DNA of 64,000 nucleotides from Sphingomonas sp. MA1305 (GCF_016107325.1 NZ_RCVT01000001.1:1550001-1614000), one strand, 5' to 3'. Positions 35,522 through 46,964 are shown, counted from the first letter of the stretch. Notes: generated by a model not told the origin, from the sequence alone. Program-made: numbers and translations.

Positions 35522-35953
35522 TCAGCCGATCCACCCCCGCCCACGTGCATGGCGGGACAACCCCAGGCTCGCCGCCGCGATGCCGGCGATCAGCAGCGGG
35601 AACGGCACCACCGTCGCGGCGCCGCGGTGGGCGATGATGTCGGTCGTCGCGAACAGCCAGCCGAACTGGATCGCCACCGCGACCAGCGAGACGGCAAACA
35701 GCGGGATCGCCAGCACCGATCGGGCGAGCAGCGCCAACGCGCCGAGCAGCGCGGTACCGACCGCGACTGCATAGACCGCATTGTACCAGATCGGCAGCGC
35801 GGCGTAGAGCGCGCGCTGGTAATCGTCCGCCGGCCCCATCGCCTCCGCGCCGAGCCGGAATTGCTGGACGCAGGCGACGCAGCCGACCATGCCCCAGGCG
35901 AGCAGCAGCCAGGCGACGATCCGGAACCAGCGCGGCGCTCGCGTGACGATCAT
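35522..35953 (-). CDS. Small integral membrane protein of unknown function
   Basis: About 143 residues with four predicted helices: [64 protein letters not shown] and [17 protein letters not shown]. It resembles small membrane proteins of the DoxX-like or sugar transporter-like type, but I see no diagnostic motif. ATG at 35953 is supported by GGGGAGGGAAG immediately upstream. It lies 25 bp upstream of panB on the same strand, and may be co-transcribed. Confidence 0.7.
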   Translation of the reverse strand: MIVTRAPRWFRIVAWLLLAWGMVGCVACVQQFRLGAEAMGPADDYQRALYAALPIWYNAVYAVAVGTALLGALALLARSVLAIPLFAVSLVAVAIQFGWLFATTDIIAHRGAATVVPFPLLIAGIAAASLGLSRHARGRGWIG

Positions 35954-36028
35954 CTTCCCTCCCCTGTTTCGATCGGGAATGGTGCGCCGTCTGCCAATGA
36001 TATGCAACGGCATCTGCCGTTCGCGGGA

Positions 36029-36373
36029 TCAGCCGAACAGCGCGGCGTAGCGGTCCGGTTTGAACCCTGCGACGAGCGTATCGCCGTGCTCGAGCATCGG
36101 CCGCTTGATCATCGACGGCTGCGCGACCATCAGCGCCACCGCCTTGTCCGCGTCGATGCCGGCCTTGTTGGCGTCCGACAGCTTACGGAACGTCGTCCCC
36201 GCGCGGTTGAGCACCGCCTCCCATCCCAGCCGCTCCACCCAGCCGCGAACGCGTTCCGGCGTCACGCCCACCGCCTTGTAGTCATGGAAGGTATAATCGA
36301 TGCCCTGCGCTTCGAGCCACGCCCGCGCCTTCTTCATCGTGTCACAATGCTTGATGCCGTAGATCGTCGTCAT
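36029..36373 (-). CDS. ArsC/Spx-family reductase (YffB-like)
   Basis: Thioredoxin-fold protein of 114 residues. It begins TTIYGIKHCDTMKKARAWL with a single cysteine in the position of the ArsC active site, then DYTFHDYKAVGVTPERVRGWV and SMIKRPMLEHGDTLVAGFK, where KRP is the conserved loop of the family. The YffB group has no proven arsenate reductase role and is often annotated simply as ArsC-like. ATG at 36373 is the natural start. It is 75 bp upstream of the membrane protein gene on the same strand. Confidence 0.88.
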   Translation of the reverse strand: MTTIYGIKHCDTMKKARAWLEAQGIDYTFHDYKAVGVTPERVRGWVERLGWEAVLNRAGTTFRKLSDANKAGIDADKAVALMVAQPSMIKRPMLEHGDTLVAGFKPDRYAALFG

Positions 36374-36477
36374 CCGCGCCTCCTTGGCCGCCGCGCTAGC
36401 ATCACGGGGCGGGGCCCGCATCCGCGTTGTGCACCCGATGCCCTCCCCGTTTTCCCGTCATCCCGGTCTTCTTCTGT

Positions 36478-36566
36478 CATCTCCGGCGCAGGCGGGGATC
36501 CAGACGCGCAGACCGCGCTTGAACCGCGACGTCGAAGGTTCTGGATCCCCGCCTCCGCGGGGATGA
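36478..36566. repeat. Dispersed palindromic repeat
   Basis: The arms at about 36490-36504 (GCAGGCGGGGATCCAG) and 36540-36557 (CTGGATCCCCGCCTCCGC) are inverted copies, followed by GGGGATGA. This GGATCCCCGCC-type palindrome is a familiar dispersed element in alphaproteobacterial intergenic DNA. It fills the gap before nadE. Confidence 0.65.
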
Positions 36567-36703
36567 CGAAGGAATGGATCCATGCCCTCGCGGGAATGAC
36601 GATGGAAGGGATGCCTCACAATGCTCCTATCCCAACCACACCGGACCCGCGCCGCGCGCGGCGAGTTGATCGCCCCGCCCCCTCGCCCTACCACCGGATC
36701 CCG

Positions 36704-38761
<2,058 letters not shown>

Positions 38762-38861
38762 CGCGATGGCGATCGAAGCGGCCGGATCGGCGACGGATCG
38801 GGTAGCGAAGCTGCCGTAGGTTCTTGCGCTTATACGATTGTGAGCGCAAGGTGACAGTCCG

Positions 38862-39722
38862 ATGACAACCCCGCTCCGGGATGGCTCGCGCGATCGCCGG
38901 ATCGAGGACCCATCCAACCTCTATCTGATCCACCCGGCGGCGCACGCCTTGCTGCGCCATGCCCTCGCGCGGCGGATCTCGGCGAACAGCGTGTCGATCG
39001 CCGGGCTGGTCTGTGGCGGCGTCGCCGCGGCGGCCTTTTCGCAATATCGCTATCCTGCCGCGGCGCTCATCGGCCTGGTCTTCGCCATCGCCTGGCTGAT
39101 CGCCGACGGGCTCGACGGCATGATCGCGCGCGCGACCAAGACGGCCAGCGCGCTCGGCCGGATGCTCGACGGCCTGTGCGATCACGGCGTCTTCGCCCTG
39201 ATCTATCTGTCGCTCGCCTTCTCCGTCGGCACCTGGAGCGGCTGGCTGCTCGCGACCGTCGCGGGCGTCGCGCATGCCGTCCAGTCGAGCCTGTACGAGG
39301 GCGAGCGGGCGCGCTTCCATCGCCGCGTCCGCGGCGAGCCGCTCGCCGCGCCGCCGGTGCCGACCGGCCCCTTCCTTGTCCGCCTCTATGATTCGGTGGC
39401 GACTGCCGTCGATCGCGCGGCCATGCCGTTCGAACGCCGCTTCGCCGCCGCGCCCGACCGCGCCGCCTTTGCCGCCGCTTATGCCGCTCGTGCGGTGCCG
39501 GTAATGCGGCTGCAATCGCTGCTCACCGCCAATGTCCGCGTCTGGGCGATCGTCATCGCCTGTCTGGTCGCCAGCCCGACGCTGTTCTGGTGGTTTGAAA
39601 TCCTGCCGCTGAGCGCCGTCTGCGTCTTCGGCCTGTATCGCCACCGCCTCGTGGAACGCAGTTTCGTCCACGGCGCGGCATCGCAACCGTCCTTCCTTTC
39701 CAGTGAACAGGGCCATTCATGA
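38862..39722 (+). CDS. CDP-alcohol phosphatidyltransferase family protein
   Basis: Integral membrane enzyme of 286 residues. The family motif DGxxARx8Gx3Dx3D is complete in DGMIARATKTASALGRMLDGLCD, whose aspartates hold the metals and CDP-linked donor. Several helices surround it (SIAGLVCGGVAAAAFSQY, ALIGLVFAIAWLIADGL, AIVIACLVASPTLFWW). The enzyme moves a phospho-alcohol from a CDP-donor to an alcohol acceptor. Because the next two genes make inositol phosphate and probably a CDP-activated form of it, the donor here may be CDP-inositol rather than CDP-diacylglycerol; that is inference. Its stop overlaps the next start by 4 bp (ATGA). Confidence 0.88.
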   Translation: MTTPLRDGSRDRRIEDPSNLYLIHPAAHALLRHALARRISANSVSIAGLVCGGVAAAAFSQYRYPAAALIGLVFAIAWLIADGLDGMIARATKTASALGRMLDGLCDHGVFALIYLSLAFSVGTWSGWLLATVAGVAHAVQSSLYEGERARFHRRVRGEPLAAPPVPTGPFLVRLYDSVATAVDRAAMPFERRFAAAPDRAAFAAAYAARAVPVMRLQSLLTANVRVWAIVIACLVASPTLFWWFEILPLSAVCVFGLYRHRLVERSFVHGAASQPSFLSSEQGHS

Positions 39723-40810
39723 CTGCCATCAACATCGCCATCATCGGTATCGGCAATTGCGCCAGCTCGCTGGTGCAGGGCCTCGACTATTACCGCGAGG
39801 GCACCAACGACACGATCGGACTGATGCATTGGGAAGTCGCCGGCTATAAGCCGAGCGACATCAAAGTCGTCGCCGCCTGGGACGTCGACTCGCGCAAGGT
39901 CGGCAAGGACGTGGCGGAGGCGATCTTCGCCAAGCCGAACTGCACCGCCATCTTCGCCCCCAACGTATCGGCGACCGGCACGATCGTGCGGATGGGTGCG
40001 GTGCTCGACGGCGTCGCCGACCATATGGGCGACTATAAGGACGAGCGCACCTTCATCGTCGCCAACGACACTCAGCCGTCGAAGGCGGACGTGGTCGCCG
40101 AACTGAAGCGCTCGGGCGCCGACGTGCTGATGAACTACCTGCCGGTCGGTAGCCAGGAAGCCACTGAATTCTATGCAGAATGTGCGCTCGAAGCGGGCGT
40201 CGCCTTTGTCAACAACATCCCGGTGTTCATCGCCAGCAACCCGGAATGGGCGGCGAAGTTCGAAGAGGCCGGCGTGCCGATCATCGGCGACGACATCAAG
40301 GCGCAGCTCGGCGCGACCATCGTCCACCGCGTGCTGACCGACCTGTTCGCCAAGCGCGGCGTCAAGCTCGACCGCACCTACCAGCTCAACACCGGCGGCA
40401 ACACCGACTTCCTCAACATGTCGAACCACCGCCGCCTCGCTTCCAAGAAGGTGTCGAAGACCGAAGCGGTGCAGTCGGTCGCAGCGGAGCGGCTGGAGGA
40501 CGACAACGTCCACATCGGCCCGTCGGACTATGTGCCGTGGCAGAACGACAACAAGGTCTGCTTCCTGCGCATGGAAGGCCAATTGTTCGGCGGCGTGCCG
40601 ATGAACCTGGAGCTGCGCCTGTCGGTCGAGGATTCGCCGAACAGCGCCGGCGTCGCGATCGACATGATCCGCTGCGCGAAGATCGCGAAGGATCGCGGCC
40701 TCAAGGGCGTGATCGATCCGGCCAGCGCCTATTTCTGCAAGCACCCGCGCACGCAGATGACCGACGACATCGCGCATGCCGAGGTCGAGGCGTTCATCAA
40801 GGCCGCCTGA
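39719..40810 (+). CDS. ino1: Inositol-3-phosphate synthase
   Basis: NAD-dependent enzyme of 363 residues that turns glucose 6-phosphate into inositol 3-phosphate. The nucleotide-binding start is INIAIIGIGNCASSLVQGL; the catalytic part includes NNIPVFIASNPEWAAKF, GDDIKAQLGATIVHRVL and LNTGGNTDFLNMSNHRRLASKKVSKT, the strongest signature of the family. Length and pattern match the actinobacterial-type Ino1. It overlaps the CDP-alcohol gene upstream by 4 bp and ends one base into the start of the nucleotidyltransferase gene (TGATG), so the three are a coupled operon. Confidence 0.96.
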   Translation: MTAINIAIIGIGNCASSLVQGLDYYREGTNDTIGLMHWEVAGYKPSDIKVVAAWDVDSRKVGKDVAEAIFAKPNCTAIFAPNVSATGTIVRMGAVLDGVADHMGDYKDERTFIVANDTQPSKADVVAELKRSGADVLMNYLPVGSQEATEFYAECALEAGVAFVNNIPVFIASNPEWAAKFEEAGVPIIGDDIKAQLGATIVHRVLTDLFAKRGVKLDRTYQLNTGGNTDFLNMSNHRRLASKKVSKTEAVQSVAAERLEDDNVHIGPSDYVPWQNDNKVCFLRMEGQLFGGVPMNLELRLSVEDSPNSAGVAIDMIRCAKIAKDRGLKGVIDPASAYFCKHPRTQMTDDIAHAEVEAFIKAA

Positions 40811-41514
40811 TGCTGACCACGGGCCTGCTGCTCGCCGCCGGCGCCGGCAGCCGGCTCCGCGGCGTCGCACCCTACAAGCCGCTCTGCGCGGTTGCCGGGC
40901 GGGCGCTGATCGACCACGCGCTGGAGGGCATGGCCGCGGCCGGGCTGACCCGCGCGGTGGTGTCGCTCGGCTATGGCGCCGACGCGATCGCTGCGCATCT
41001 GGTCGGGCGCCACTGGCCGCTGGCGGTTGCGGTGGTGATGACCGACTGGCAGCAGCCCAACGGCGTCTCCGCGCTCGCCGCGCGCGACTGGGTTGGCCAG
41101 GAGGGTGCGGTGCTGGCGATGTGCGACCATCTCGTCCAGCCCGCCCACTACCGTCGGCTTGCCGAAGCGGGCCCCGGCACGGGCCTGACGCTCGGCATCG
41201 ACCGACGGCTGGGCCATCCCTGGGTCGATCCGCTCGACGTCACCTGCGTCGCGACGGCGGACGACCGGATCGTCGCGATCGGCAAGGGGCTCGCCCCGCA
41301 CGATTGCTACGACACCGGCGTGTTCGCGGTCGGCCCACGCTTCTTCGATGCACTGGCCACGCTGGAAAGCCCCTCGCTGACCGAGGGCGTCCGCCGCCTT
41401 GCTGCCGAGGGCCGGGCCCGGATCGTCGATTGCAGCGATCTGTCGTGGATCGATGTCGACGACGCCCCCGCCTTCGCGCATGCCGAGGATTGGGTGGTCC
41501 GGCAGGCGGCGTAA
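40810..41514 (+). CDS. NTP-transferase, likely CTP:inositol-phosphate cytidylyltransferase
   Basis: Sugar-phosphate nucleotidyltransferase fold protein of 234 residues. The nucleotide loop is LLLAAGAGSRLRG with the following KPL lysine, the metal-binding aspartate is in VLAMCDHLVQP, and a second one is near WIDVDDAPAF. It resembles the MobA-like/IPCT group; in hyperthermophiles IPCT makes CDP-inositol from CTP and inositol phosphate. The specificity here is inferred only from position, directly behind inositol-3-phosphate synthase with a TGATG overlap and beside a CDP-alcohol transferase. Plain sugar nucleotidyltransferase would be the alternative. Confidence 0.85.
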   Translation: MLTTGLLLAAGAGSRLRGVAPYKPLCAVAGRALIDHALEGMAAAGLTRAVVSLGYGADAIAAHLVGRHWPLAVAVVMTDWQQPNGVSALAARDWVGQEGAVLAMCDHLVQPAHYRRLAEAGPGTGLTLGIDRRLGHPWVDPLDVTCVATADDRIVAIGKGLAPHDCYDTGVFAVGPRFFDALATLESPSLTEGVRRLAAEGRARIVDCSDLSWIDVDDAPAFAHAEDWVVRQAA

Positions 41515-41590
41515 GGCGCCACCCTCGCCCCTTCCCCTGCCTGCCCGGCCTTCGCCGGTGAAGCAAAAGGGGCGAAGGATGGGACAGCCG

Positions 41591-43438
41591 CTATTGCGCC
41601 TCGCGCTGCCGGGTGATCGCGCCCCACACCGGCGCCGCCACCGTCGACAGCCGCTCGTCCGGCGTGCCCGTCAGATCGAAGAACGTCACCCGGTTCGCAC
41701 CCGCCCGCAGCCATGGCGCGGGCACGTAGAGGGTGTGTACCGGCCCGATCGACCAGAAACGACCGAGATTGTGCTCGCCCAGCCACAGCTGGCCCTTGTG
41801 CAGCCCGCGCGCATCCAGATAGGTGTCGGCCGGCCGGTCGACCGTCAGATCCGCCTCATAGAAGCACGGGCCGCTGCACGGCGCCGCCGTCATCGCCAAT
41901 TGCGACAGATCGTCCATCGGCAGCCGGTACATGCTCCAGTCCTTGAGCGGCTGCCCGTCGAGCGTCACCGCCCCGGTCAGCCCGGCCTGCTCGGTACGGA
42001 TCGCGTGCGAATAGTTCACCCGGCCGGTGTTCTCGACCAATATGTCGAGCGTCGCCGCCTTGGCCGTCCGCGGCAGCGTTACCGTCTCCTGATCGAGCCG
42101 CCGATCAAGCGTGCCGACCAGCTGCCGGTCGACATAGACCTGCGCATAGCTGTGCATGCCCTTCAGCGTCAGCGTGCCGCCCTGCCCCGCGGCGAGCGGT
42201 ACGCGGTACAGGACGTAGCCGTAATTCTGGCCCAGTTCCTCGAAGGTCATCGGCTGCGCGGCGCGCACCGGCTGGGGCAGGTTGTTCCAGAGCGACGCGC
42301 TGCGGCGGATTGTCGAGACCGGGAAGGTCCTGGCGACGTTCGGCGCCGGCGTCGGCGCGGCGGGCGTTCCCGTCACCGCGGCGATTGCCTTGGCCAGCAG
42401 GGCATATTTGTAGCGCGGATTGCCCGCCTCATCGATCGGCGCGTCGTAATCGTAGCTGTTGGTGTCGGGATGATAGTCCTTGCCGGTGTGCGAATCCGCG
42501 CCGTTCATCCAGCCGAACGTCGTCCCGCCGTGCAGCATGTAGAGCGACACGGAATAACCGCGCTTGAGCATGAAGCCCAATTCCTCGGCCTCTTTCTGCC
42601 CGTCGGTCTCGTGATGGTCCTCGCCCCATTTGTCGAACCAGCCGGCCCAATATTCGCCGACCATCCGCACCCCATCAGGGCGATAGGCCTCCAGCTTGGC
42701 GACCGCATTGGCGGCACCGCCCGAGCCGAAATTGACCACCGATGGCAGATTGGGCAGCGATCCCTTGGCGAGGTCGCCCGCCTGGTTCGACGTGAACAGC
42801 ACGCCATCGGCCAGGCCGGCGCGCCGATAGGTCGCCTCCAGCCCGCGCAGATAGGCCTGGTCGCTGCCGAAGGCGCCATATTCGTTCTCGAGCTGCACCG
42901 CGATGATCGGTCCGCCGTTTTTGAGCAGCAGCGGCTGCACCTCCTGCCCCAACCGCTTGATCCAGCGGTCGGCTGCGGCGGTGTATTGCGGATCGGTCGA
43001 GCGCAGGACGAGCTTGCGATCCTTCAGCAGCCACGCCGGATAGCCGCCCAGCTCCCATTCCGCGCAGACATAGGGCCCGGGGCGCAGGATGACGTCCAGC
43101 CCCTCCTCCTGCGCGGCGCGGATGAAGCCGACGATGTCATTCTGGCCGCTGAAATCGTAGACGCCCGGCTTCGGCTCGTGCGCGTTCCAGAAGGCATAGG
43201 TGGTGATGGTGTTGATCCCCATCGCCTTCGCCTTGCGCAGCCGATCGTGCCAATATTCGCGCGGGATGCGGACATAGTGCATCTCGCCCGAGATGATCTG
43301 GTACGGCTTGCCGTCCTTCAGGAACTTGCCGCCGCCGGTGGTGAAAGTATGCGTGGCGGGCGCCGCCCCGGCCGTGATCGGCCAGGCCGCCGCCGCCGCC
43401 GCCAGCCCGCACGCCACGATCGATCCGATGGTCCGCAT
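41591..43438 (-). CDS. Glycoside hydrolase family 35 beta-galactosidase
   Basis: Secreted retaining beta-galactosidase of 615 residues. A signal peptide (IGSIVACGLAAAAAAWPITAGA) precedes the barrel with FWNAHEPKPGVYDFSG, LRPGPYVCAEWELGGYPAWLL, the acid/base VQLENEYGAFG and the nucleophile stretch MVGEYWAGWFDKWGE. The C-terminal half has beta-sandwich domains ending in FFDLTGTPDERLSTV. The ATG at 43438 has GGGAGG just upstream. It probably cleaves galactose from plant or microbial polysaccharide in the periplasm. No transporters or other glycosidases are adjacent; an S9 peptidase gene lies upstream on the same strand. Confidence 0.93.
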   Translation of the reverse strand: MRTIGSIVACGLAAAAAAWPITAGAAPATHTFTTGGGKFLKDGKPYQIISGEMHYVRIPREYWHDRLRKAKAMGINTITTYAFWNAHEPKPGVYDFSGQNDIVGFIRAAQEEGLDVILRPGPYVCAEWELGGYPAWLLKDRKLVLRSTDPQYTAAADRWIKRLGQEVQPLLLKNGGPIIAVQLENEYGAFGSDQAYLRGLEATYRRAGLADGVLFTSNQAGDLAKGSLPNLPSVVNFGSGGAANAVAKLEAYRPDGVRMVGEYWAGWFDKWGEDHHETDGQKEAEELGFMLKRGYSVSLYMLHGGTTFGWMNGADSHTGKDYHPDTNSYDYDAPIDEAGNPRYKYALLAKAIAAVTGTPAAPTPAPNVARTFPVSTIRRSASLWNNLPQPVRAAQPMTFEELGQNYGYVLYRVPLAAGQGGTLTLKGMHSYAQVYVDRQLVGTLDRRLDQETVTLPRTAKAATLDILVENTGRVNYSHAIRTEQAGLTGAVTLDGQPLKDWSMYRLPMDDLSQLAMTAAPCSGPCFYEADLTVDRPADTYLDARGLHKGQLWLGEHNLGRFWSIGPVHTLYVPAPWLRAGANRVTFFDLTGTPDERLSTVAAPVWGAITRQREAQ

Positions 43439-43546
43439 GACACCCTCCCACAACGCCGTGCCGTTCACCGGCGCTCGCCGCCTGTGTATCGCCGGATCGG
43501 GAACATGCAATGATTTGTCCGACAAGCGCCAGTGTGTTCGATGCGG

Positions 43547-45541
43547 TTACATCTTCATCGCCCTGCGCAGAAAGGCATCGCTGTCCGCCAGCAACTTTGC
43601 ACGGGCGCTGGCGTCGTCGAGCTGATGGTCGAGCTTGGGGAACACCACCAGCGTGCTGTCCTTGCCAGCCCGACGCAGCGCACCGTCCATCGTTCGCGAT
43701 TGGTCGACGCCGACGTTGATGTCCTGGTCGCCGTGAAACAGCAGCACCGGCACCTTGAAGCGATCGGCGTGGCGCGCCGGAGAGCCGGCCGCGATCGCCG
43801 GTCCCGACCCGACCTGCATCGCTACCAGCCGCTCGTTGGAGAAACCGATCGCCTCGCGCTTGGTCATCGCGAGATCGGTGACCGGCGCGATCGCGATCGC
43901 GGCCTTGAACAGGTCCGGGTCGACGACGTTCGCCTGTAGCGCCGCATAGCCGCCATAGGACCAGCCGACGATCGCCAGCTTGCCCGGATCGGCGATCCCC
44001 TCGTGCACCAGCCAGCGGGCCGCGTCGTCGACGTCGCCGATCGCCGTCTGCCACGAACGGAAGCCGTTATTGGCGTAGAAGGCGTCGCCATAGCCGCTCG
44101 AACCCCGGAAGTTCGGCTGCAATACGGCATAGCCGGCCTGAGCGAAATATTGGACCAGCCAATCGAAGCCCCATTCGTCGCGATAACTCGGGCCGCCGTG
44201 CGGCATGACGATCGTCGGCAGCCCCTTGGTCTTGCCCCCCGGCGGCAGCGTCAGATAGGCCGGGATCTGGGTGCCGTCCGCCGCCGCATAGGTGACCGCC
44301 TTCATCGTGCTGAGCGGCAGGCCGTCGAGCTCCGGCCGCGCCTGGGTGATCGCATCGAGGTGCCGCGTCGCCTTGGTATAAAGGTAATAAACGCCGGGAT
44401 CGACGTCACTGCTCGCGAAGATGAGCAGCTTGCCCTCGTCGGCACTGGCCCCGACGAAGCGGATCAGCGGGGTTTTCGGCAACGCCTTGGCGAGCGACGC
44501 GGCGAGCTTGCGATATTCGGAATCGAAATAATCGACCTGCCGCCGGTCGGTGACATAGGTCGCGCCGATGATGCGGCCGCGCCGGCCGATCGGCACCACT
44601 CCGGTGACGTCGACCGCAGCGTTGCTGGAGACCAGTTCCTCCTTCATCGATCCGTCGAGGGCGACGCGATACAGCGCCTTGCGCCCGTTCAGCCCGCGGC
44701 TGGCGTAGGCAACGTCGGCGGTGCCGTCGACTGCGATCGGCTCCAGCACGTCGTTATCCGGTGTCGAATGACTGAATGGTCGCCACTCGCGATTGCCGGT
44801 TAGGCGATAGCTGTAGACCGTATCGCCGGTCATCAGTCCATCGCCATTACGGGAGGCACTCACCTTTATCCGGATGTTGCCAAGTCCGTCCCCTAAATAG
44901 TCGACCGCTGTCGGTGACGGCTGCTCGACAGTCTGGCTGCGACCGGTTTGCGCGTCGACTAAATCAACGCCCAATCCGTCGGCGTGCTTCGACAGCAGCG
45001 TGCCAGTCGCAGTCTCAGGCACGAAGTCGTGCGTCATCAGTATCGAGCCATCGCCGCTGCGCCAGTCGACGACCTGGCCATCAAACTGGCTTACCCGCAA
45101 TGCATCCATGCCGGGCCGGCGGCCAAGATAACGAACATTGCCGCCGTCCATGTCGAAGCCGATCGTCCGGGTGAAGGCGATTTTCAATCCATCCAGACCG
45201 GTGATACCGCGATAGCGACAAACCAGCCGCTGCGACGAAGCCCAGCCGCACGATTGCAGTTGTAAGGGGCCATCGGTGGATCCGTTAATCCGCCGCGATT
45301 GGCCGTTCGCCGTGTCGAGGATCGTGATGGTGTCGCGAGCAGTGGCCGCCCCGACGATGGCGATGTGCCCGCCGTCGGGCGACAGGCTGATGTCGCGCAC
45401 ACTCTCCCGCGCGCCGAACCGCGCCGACAGATCCGTCGGTCCTGCCGCGTCCCCGGCCGGCCGGGCGCTCGCCGGCGCCACCGCCAGCACCGCCGTCGCG
45501 ATCGCCGCCGACGCGCAGCCTGTCCATATCCCCCGCATCAT
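43547..45541 (-). CDS. S9-family prolyl oligopeptidase-like peptidase
   Basis: Secreted serine peptidase of about 664 residues. The signal peptide (GIWTGCASAAIATAVLAVAPASA) is followed by a propeller domain (VRDISLSPDGGHIAIVGAAT) and a C-terminal hydrolase with the catalytic Ser in GWSYGGYAALQ, Asp in FHGDQDINVGVDQS and His in PKLDHQLDD. The oxyanion region MPHGGPSYRDEWGFDW is also typical. The ATG at 45541 gives the best signal peptide and a GGGGGG run upstream. It probably degrades peptides in the periplasm. It lies 108 bp upstream of the GH35 gene on the same strand. Confidence 0.92.
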   Translation of the reverse strand: MMRGIWTGCASAAIATAVLAVAPASARPAGDAAGPTDLSARFGARESVRDISLSPDGGHIAIVGAATARDTITILDTANGQSRRINGSTDGPLQLQSCGWASSQRLVCRYRGITGLDGLKIAFTRTIGFDMDGGNVRYLGRRPGMDALRVSQFDGQVVDWRSGDGSILMTHDFVPETATGTLLSKHADGLGVDLVDAQTGRSQTVEQPSPTAVDYLGDGLGNIRIKVSASRNGDGLMTGDTVYSYRLTGNREWRPFSHSTPDNDVLEPIAVDGTADVAYASRGLNGRKALYRVALDGSMKEELVSSNAAVDVTGVVPIGRRGRIIGATYVTDRRQVDYFDSEYRKLAASLAKALPKTPLIRFVGASADEGKLLIFASSDVDPGVYYLYTKATRHLDAITQARPELDGLPLSTMKAVTYAAADGTQIPAYLTLPPGGKTKGLPTIVMPHGGPSYRDEWGFDWLVQYFAQAGYAVLQPNFRGSSGYGDAFYANNGFRSWQTAIGDVDDAARWLVHEGIADPGKLAIVGWSYGGYAALQANVVDPDLFKAAIAIAPVTDLAMTKREAIGFSNERLVAMQVGSGPAIAAGSPARHADRFKVPVLLFHGDQDINVGVDQSRTMDGALRRAGKDSTLVVFPKLDHQLDDASARAKLLADSDAFLRRAMKM

Positions 45542-45743
45542 TCCCCCCTGTCGGAACCCCGCCGGCCACCATAAGGGTCGGGCATCGTACCGCAAGGTCC
45601 GGTCGGTTCCCGAGCATGGCGCTCCCGCTTGCCCCCGCCGCCGCTTTCCGATATGCGCCCGCGCTTCCAAGCACCAGCTCTGGAATCCAAGCGGGAGGGC
45701 GTCGGGGGTAACCCCTGCCCGTCACGACCGCTCGACTTGAAAT

Positions 45744-45761
45744 GGGCCGGTTCGCCGGCCC
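45744..45761 (+). promoter_or_regulatory. UUCG-loop hairpin in the rplK leader
   Basis: GGGCCGG-TTCG-CCGGCCC forms a 7-bp stem closed by the very stable UUCG tetraloop, 15 bp before the rplK ATG and next to its ribosome binding site. In E. coli protein L1 represses this operon through a structure near the rplK start, so a similar role is possible here. Confidence 0.4.
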
Positions 45762-45776
45762 GGAATAGAGAGTGAC

Positions 45777-46208
45777 ATGGCAAAGAAGATTACCGGCTAC
45801 ATCAAGCTGCAGGTGCCCGCGGGCTCCGCCAACCCGTCGCCGCCGATCGGCCCGGCGCTGGGTCAGCGCGGCGTCAACATCATGGAATTCTGTAAGGCGT
45901 TCAACGCGCAGACCGGCGAAGTCGAGAAGGGCACGCCGCTGCCCACCGTCATCACCGTCTATGCCGACCGTTCGTTCTCGTTCGAGACCAAGACCGCGCC
46001 GGCGACCTACCTCATCAAGAAGGCCGCCAACCTGAAGTCGGGCTCGAAGGAGCCGGGCAAGGTGTCCGCGGGTAAGATCGCGCGTTCGAAGCTGAGCGAG
46101 ATCGCGCAGATTAAGATGAAGGACCTGAACGCCAACGACATCGAGGCTGCGACCAAGATCATCGAAGGCTCCGCCCGCGCGATGGGCCTCGAAGTGGTGG
46201 AGGGCTGA
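45777..46208 (+). CDS. rplK: 50S ribosomal protein L11
   Basis: Ribosomal protein of 143 residues at the GTPase centre of the large subunit. [37 protein letters not shown] and the C-terminal rRNA-binding domain ([22 protein letters not shown]) are unmistakable. It is followed 4 bp later by rplA in the normal order. The usual upstream genes secE and nusG are not adjacent; an S9 peptidase on the other strand is there instead. Confidence 0.98.
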   Translation: MAKKITGYIKLQVPAGSANPSPPIGPALGQRGVNIMEFCKAFNAQTGEVEKGTPLPTVITVYADRSFSFETKTAPATYLIKKAANLKSGSKEPGKVSAGKIARSKLSEIAQIKMKDLNANDIEAATKIIEGSARAMGLEVVEG

Positions 46209-46212
46209 GATC

Positions 46213-46905
46213 ATGGCAAAGCTGACCAAGAAGCAGAAGGCCGTCACGATCGACCGTGAGAAGCTGCACGGCGTCGACGAGGCGATCGCGCTGGCACGCT
46301 CGGGCGCGTCGTCGAAGTTCGACGAGACGATCGAGGTCGCGTTGAACCTCGGCGTCGATCCGCGTCACGCCGACCAGATGGTCCGCGGCGTCGTCACGCT
46401 GCCGGCCGGCACCGGCAAGACCGTCCGCGTCGGCGTCTTCGCCCGCGGCGCCAAGGCTGACGAAGCGCGCGCCGCCGGCGCCGACGTCGTCGGTGCGGAA
46501 GACCTGATGGAAACCGTCCAGGGCGGCACGATCGAGTTCGATCGCTGCATCGCGACCCCGGACATGATGGGCGTCGTCGGCCGCCTCGGCAAGGTGCTGG
46601 GTCCGAAGGGCCTGATGCCGAACCCGAAGCTCGGCACCGTGACGATGAACGTCGCCGAAGCGGTGAAGGCCGCCAAGGGCGGTCAGGTCGAATATCGCGT
46701 CGAGAAGGCCGGCATCATCCATTCGGGCATCGGCAAGGCGTCGTTCGCCGCCGAAGACCTGCGCCGCAACTTCGACGCGCTGGTCGATGCGGTCGTCAAG
46801 GCGAAGCCGTCGGGCGCCAAGGGCAAGTATGTCCGCAAGGTCGCGATCAGCTCGACCATGGGTCCGGGCATCAAGGTTGACACCACCGAGGTCGCGGGCG
46901 CCTGA
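46213..46905 (+). CDS. rplA: 50S ribosomal protein L1
   Basis: L1 of 230 residues forms the L1 stalk and can repress its own operon. Signatures include [42 protein letters not shown] and [16 protein letters not shown]. It is 4 bp downstream of rplK. A strong terminator follows 27 bp after the stop, so rplK-rplA form their own unit, separate from rplJ-rplL 2 kb further on. Confidence 0.98.
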   Translation: MAKLTKKQKAVTIDREKLHGVDEAIALARSGASSKFDETIEVALNLGVDPRHADQMVRGVVTLPAGTGKTVRVGVFARGAKADEARAAGADVVGAEDLMETVQGGTIEFDRCIATPDMMGVVGRLGKVLGPKGLMPNPKLGTVTMNVAEAVKAAKGGQVEYRVEKAGIIHSGIGKASFAAEDLRRNFDALVDAVVKAKPSGAKGKYVRKVAISSTMGPGIKVDTTEVAGA

Positions 46906-46931
46906 CGCCCCCGCCTTTCCGGTGACGCAGC

Positions 46932-46964
46932 AAGGGCCGGGAGCGATCCCGGCCCTTTCTGTTT
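46932..46964 (+). terminator. Rho-independent terminator after rplA
   Basis: AAGGGCCGGGA-GCGA-TCCCGGCCCTT is a perfect 11-bp stem with a tetraloop, followed by TCTGTTT. It ends the rplK-rplA transcript. Confidence 0.85.

Noticed and set aside
35489..36703. In-frame upstream extension of nadE
   Set aside because: It would run through panB start, a membrane protein, ArsC and a palindromic repeat. The normal NadE N-terminus begins at 36704.
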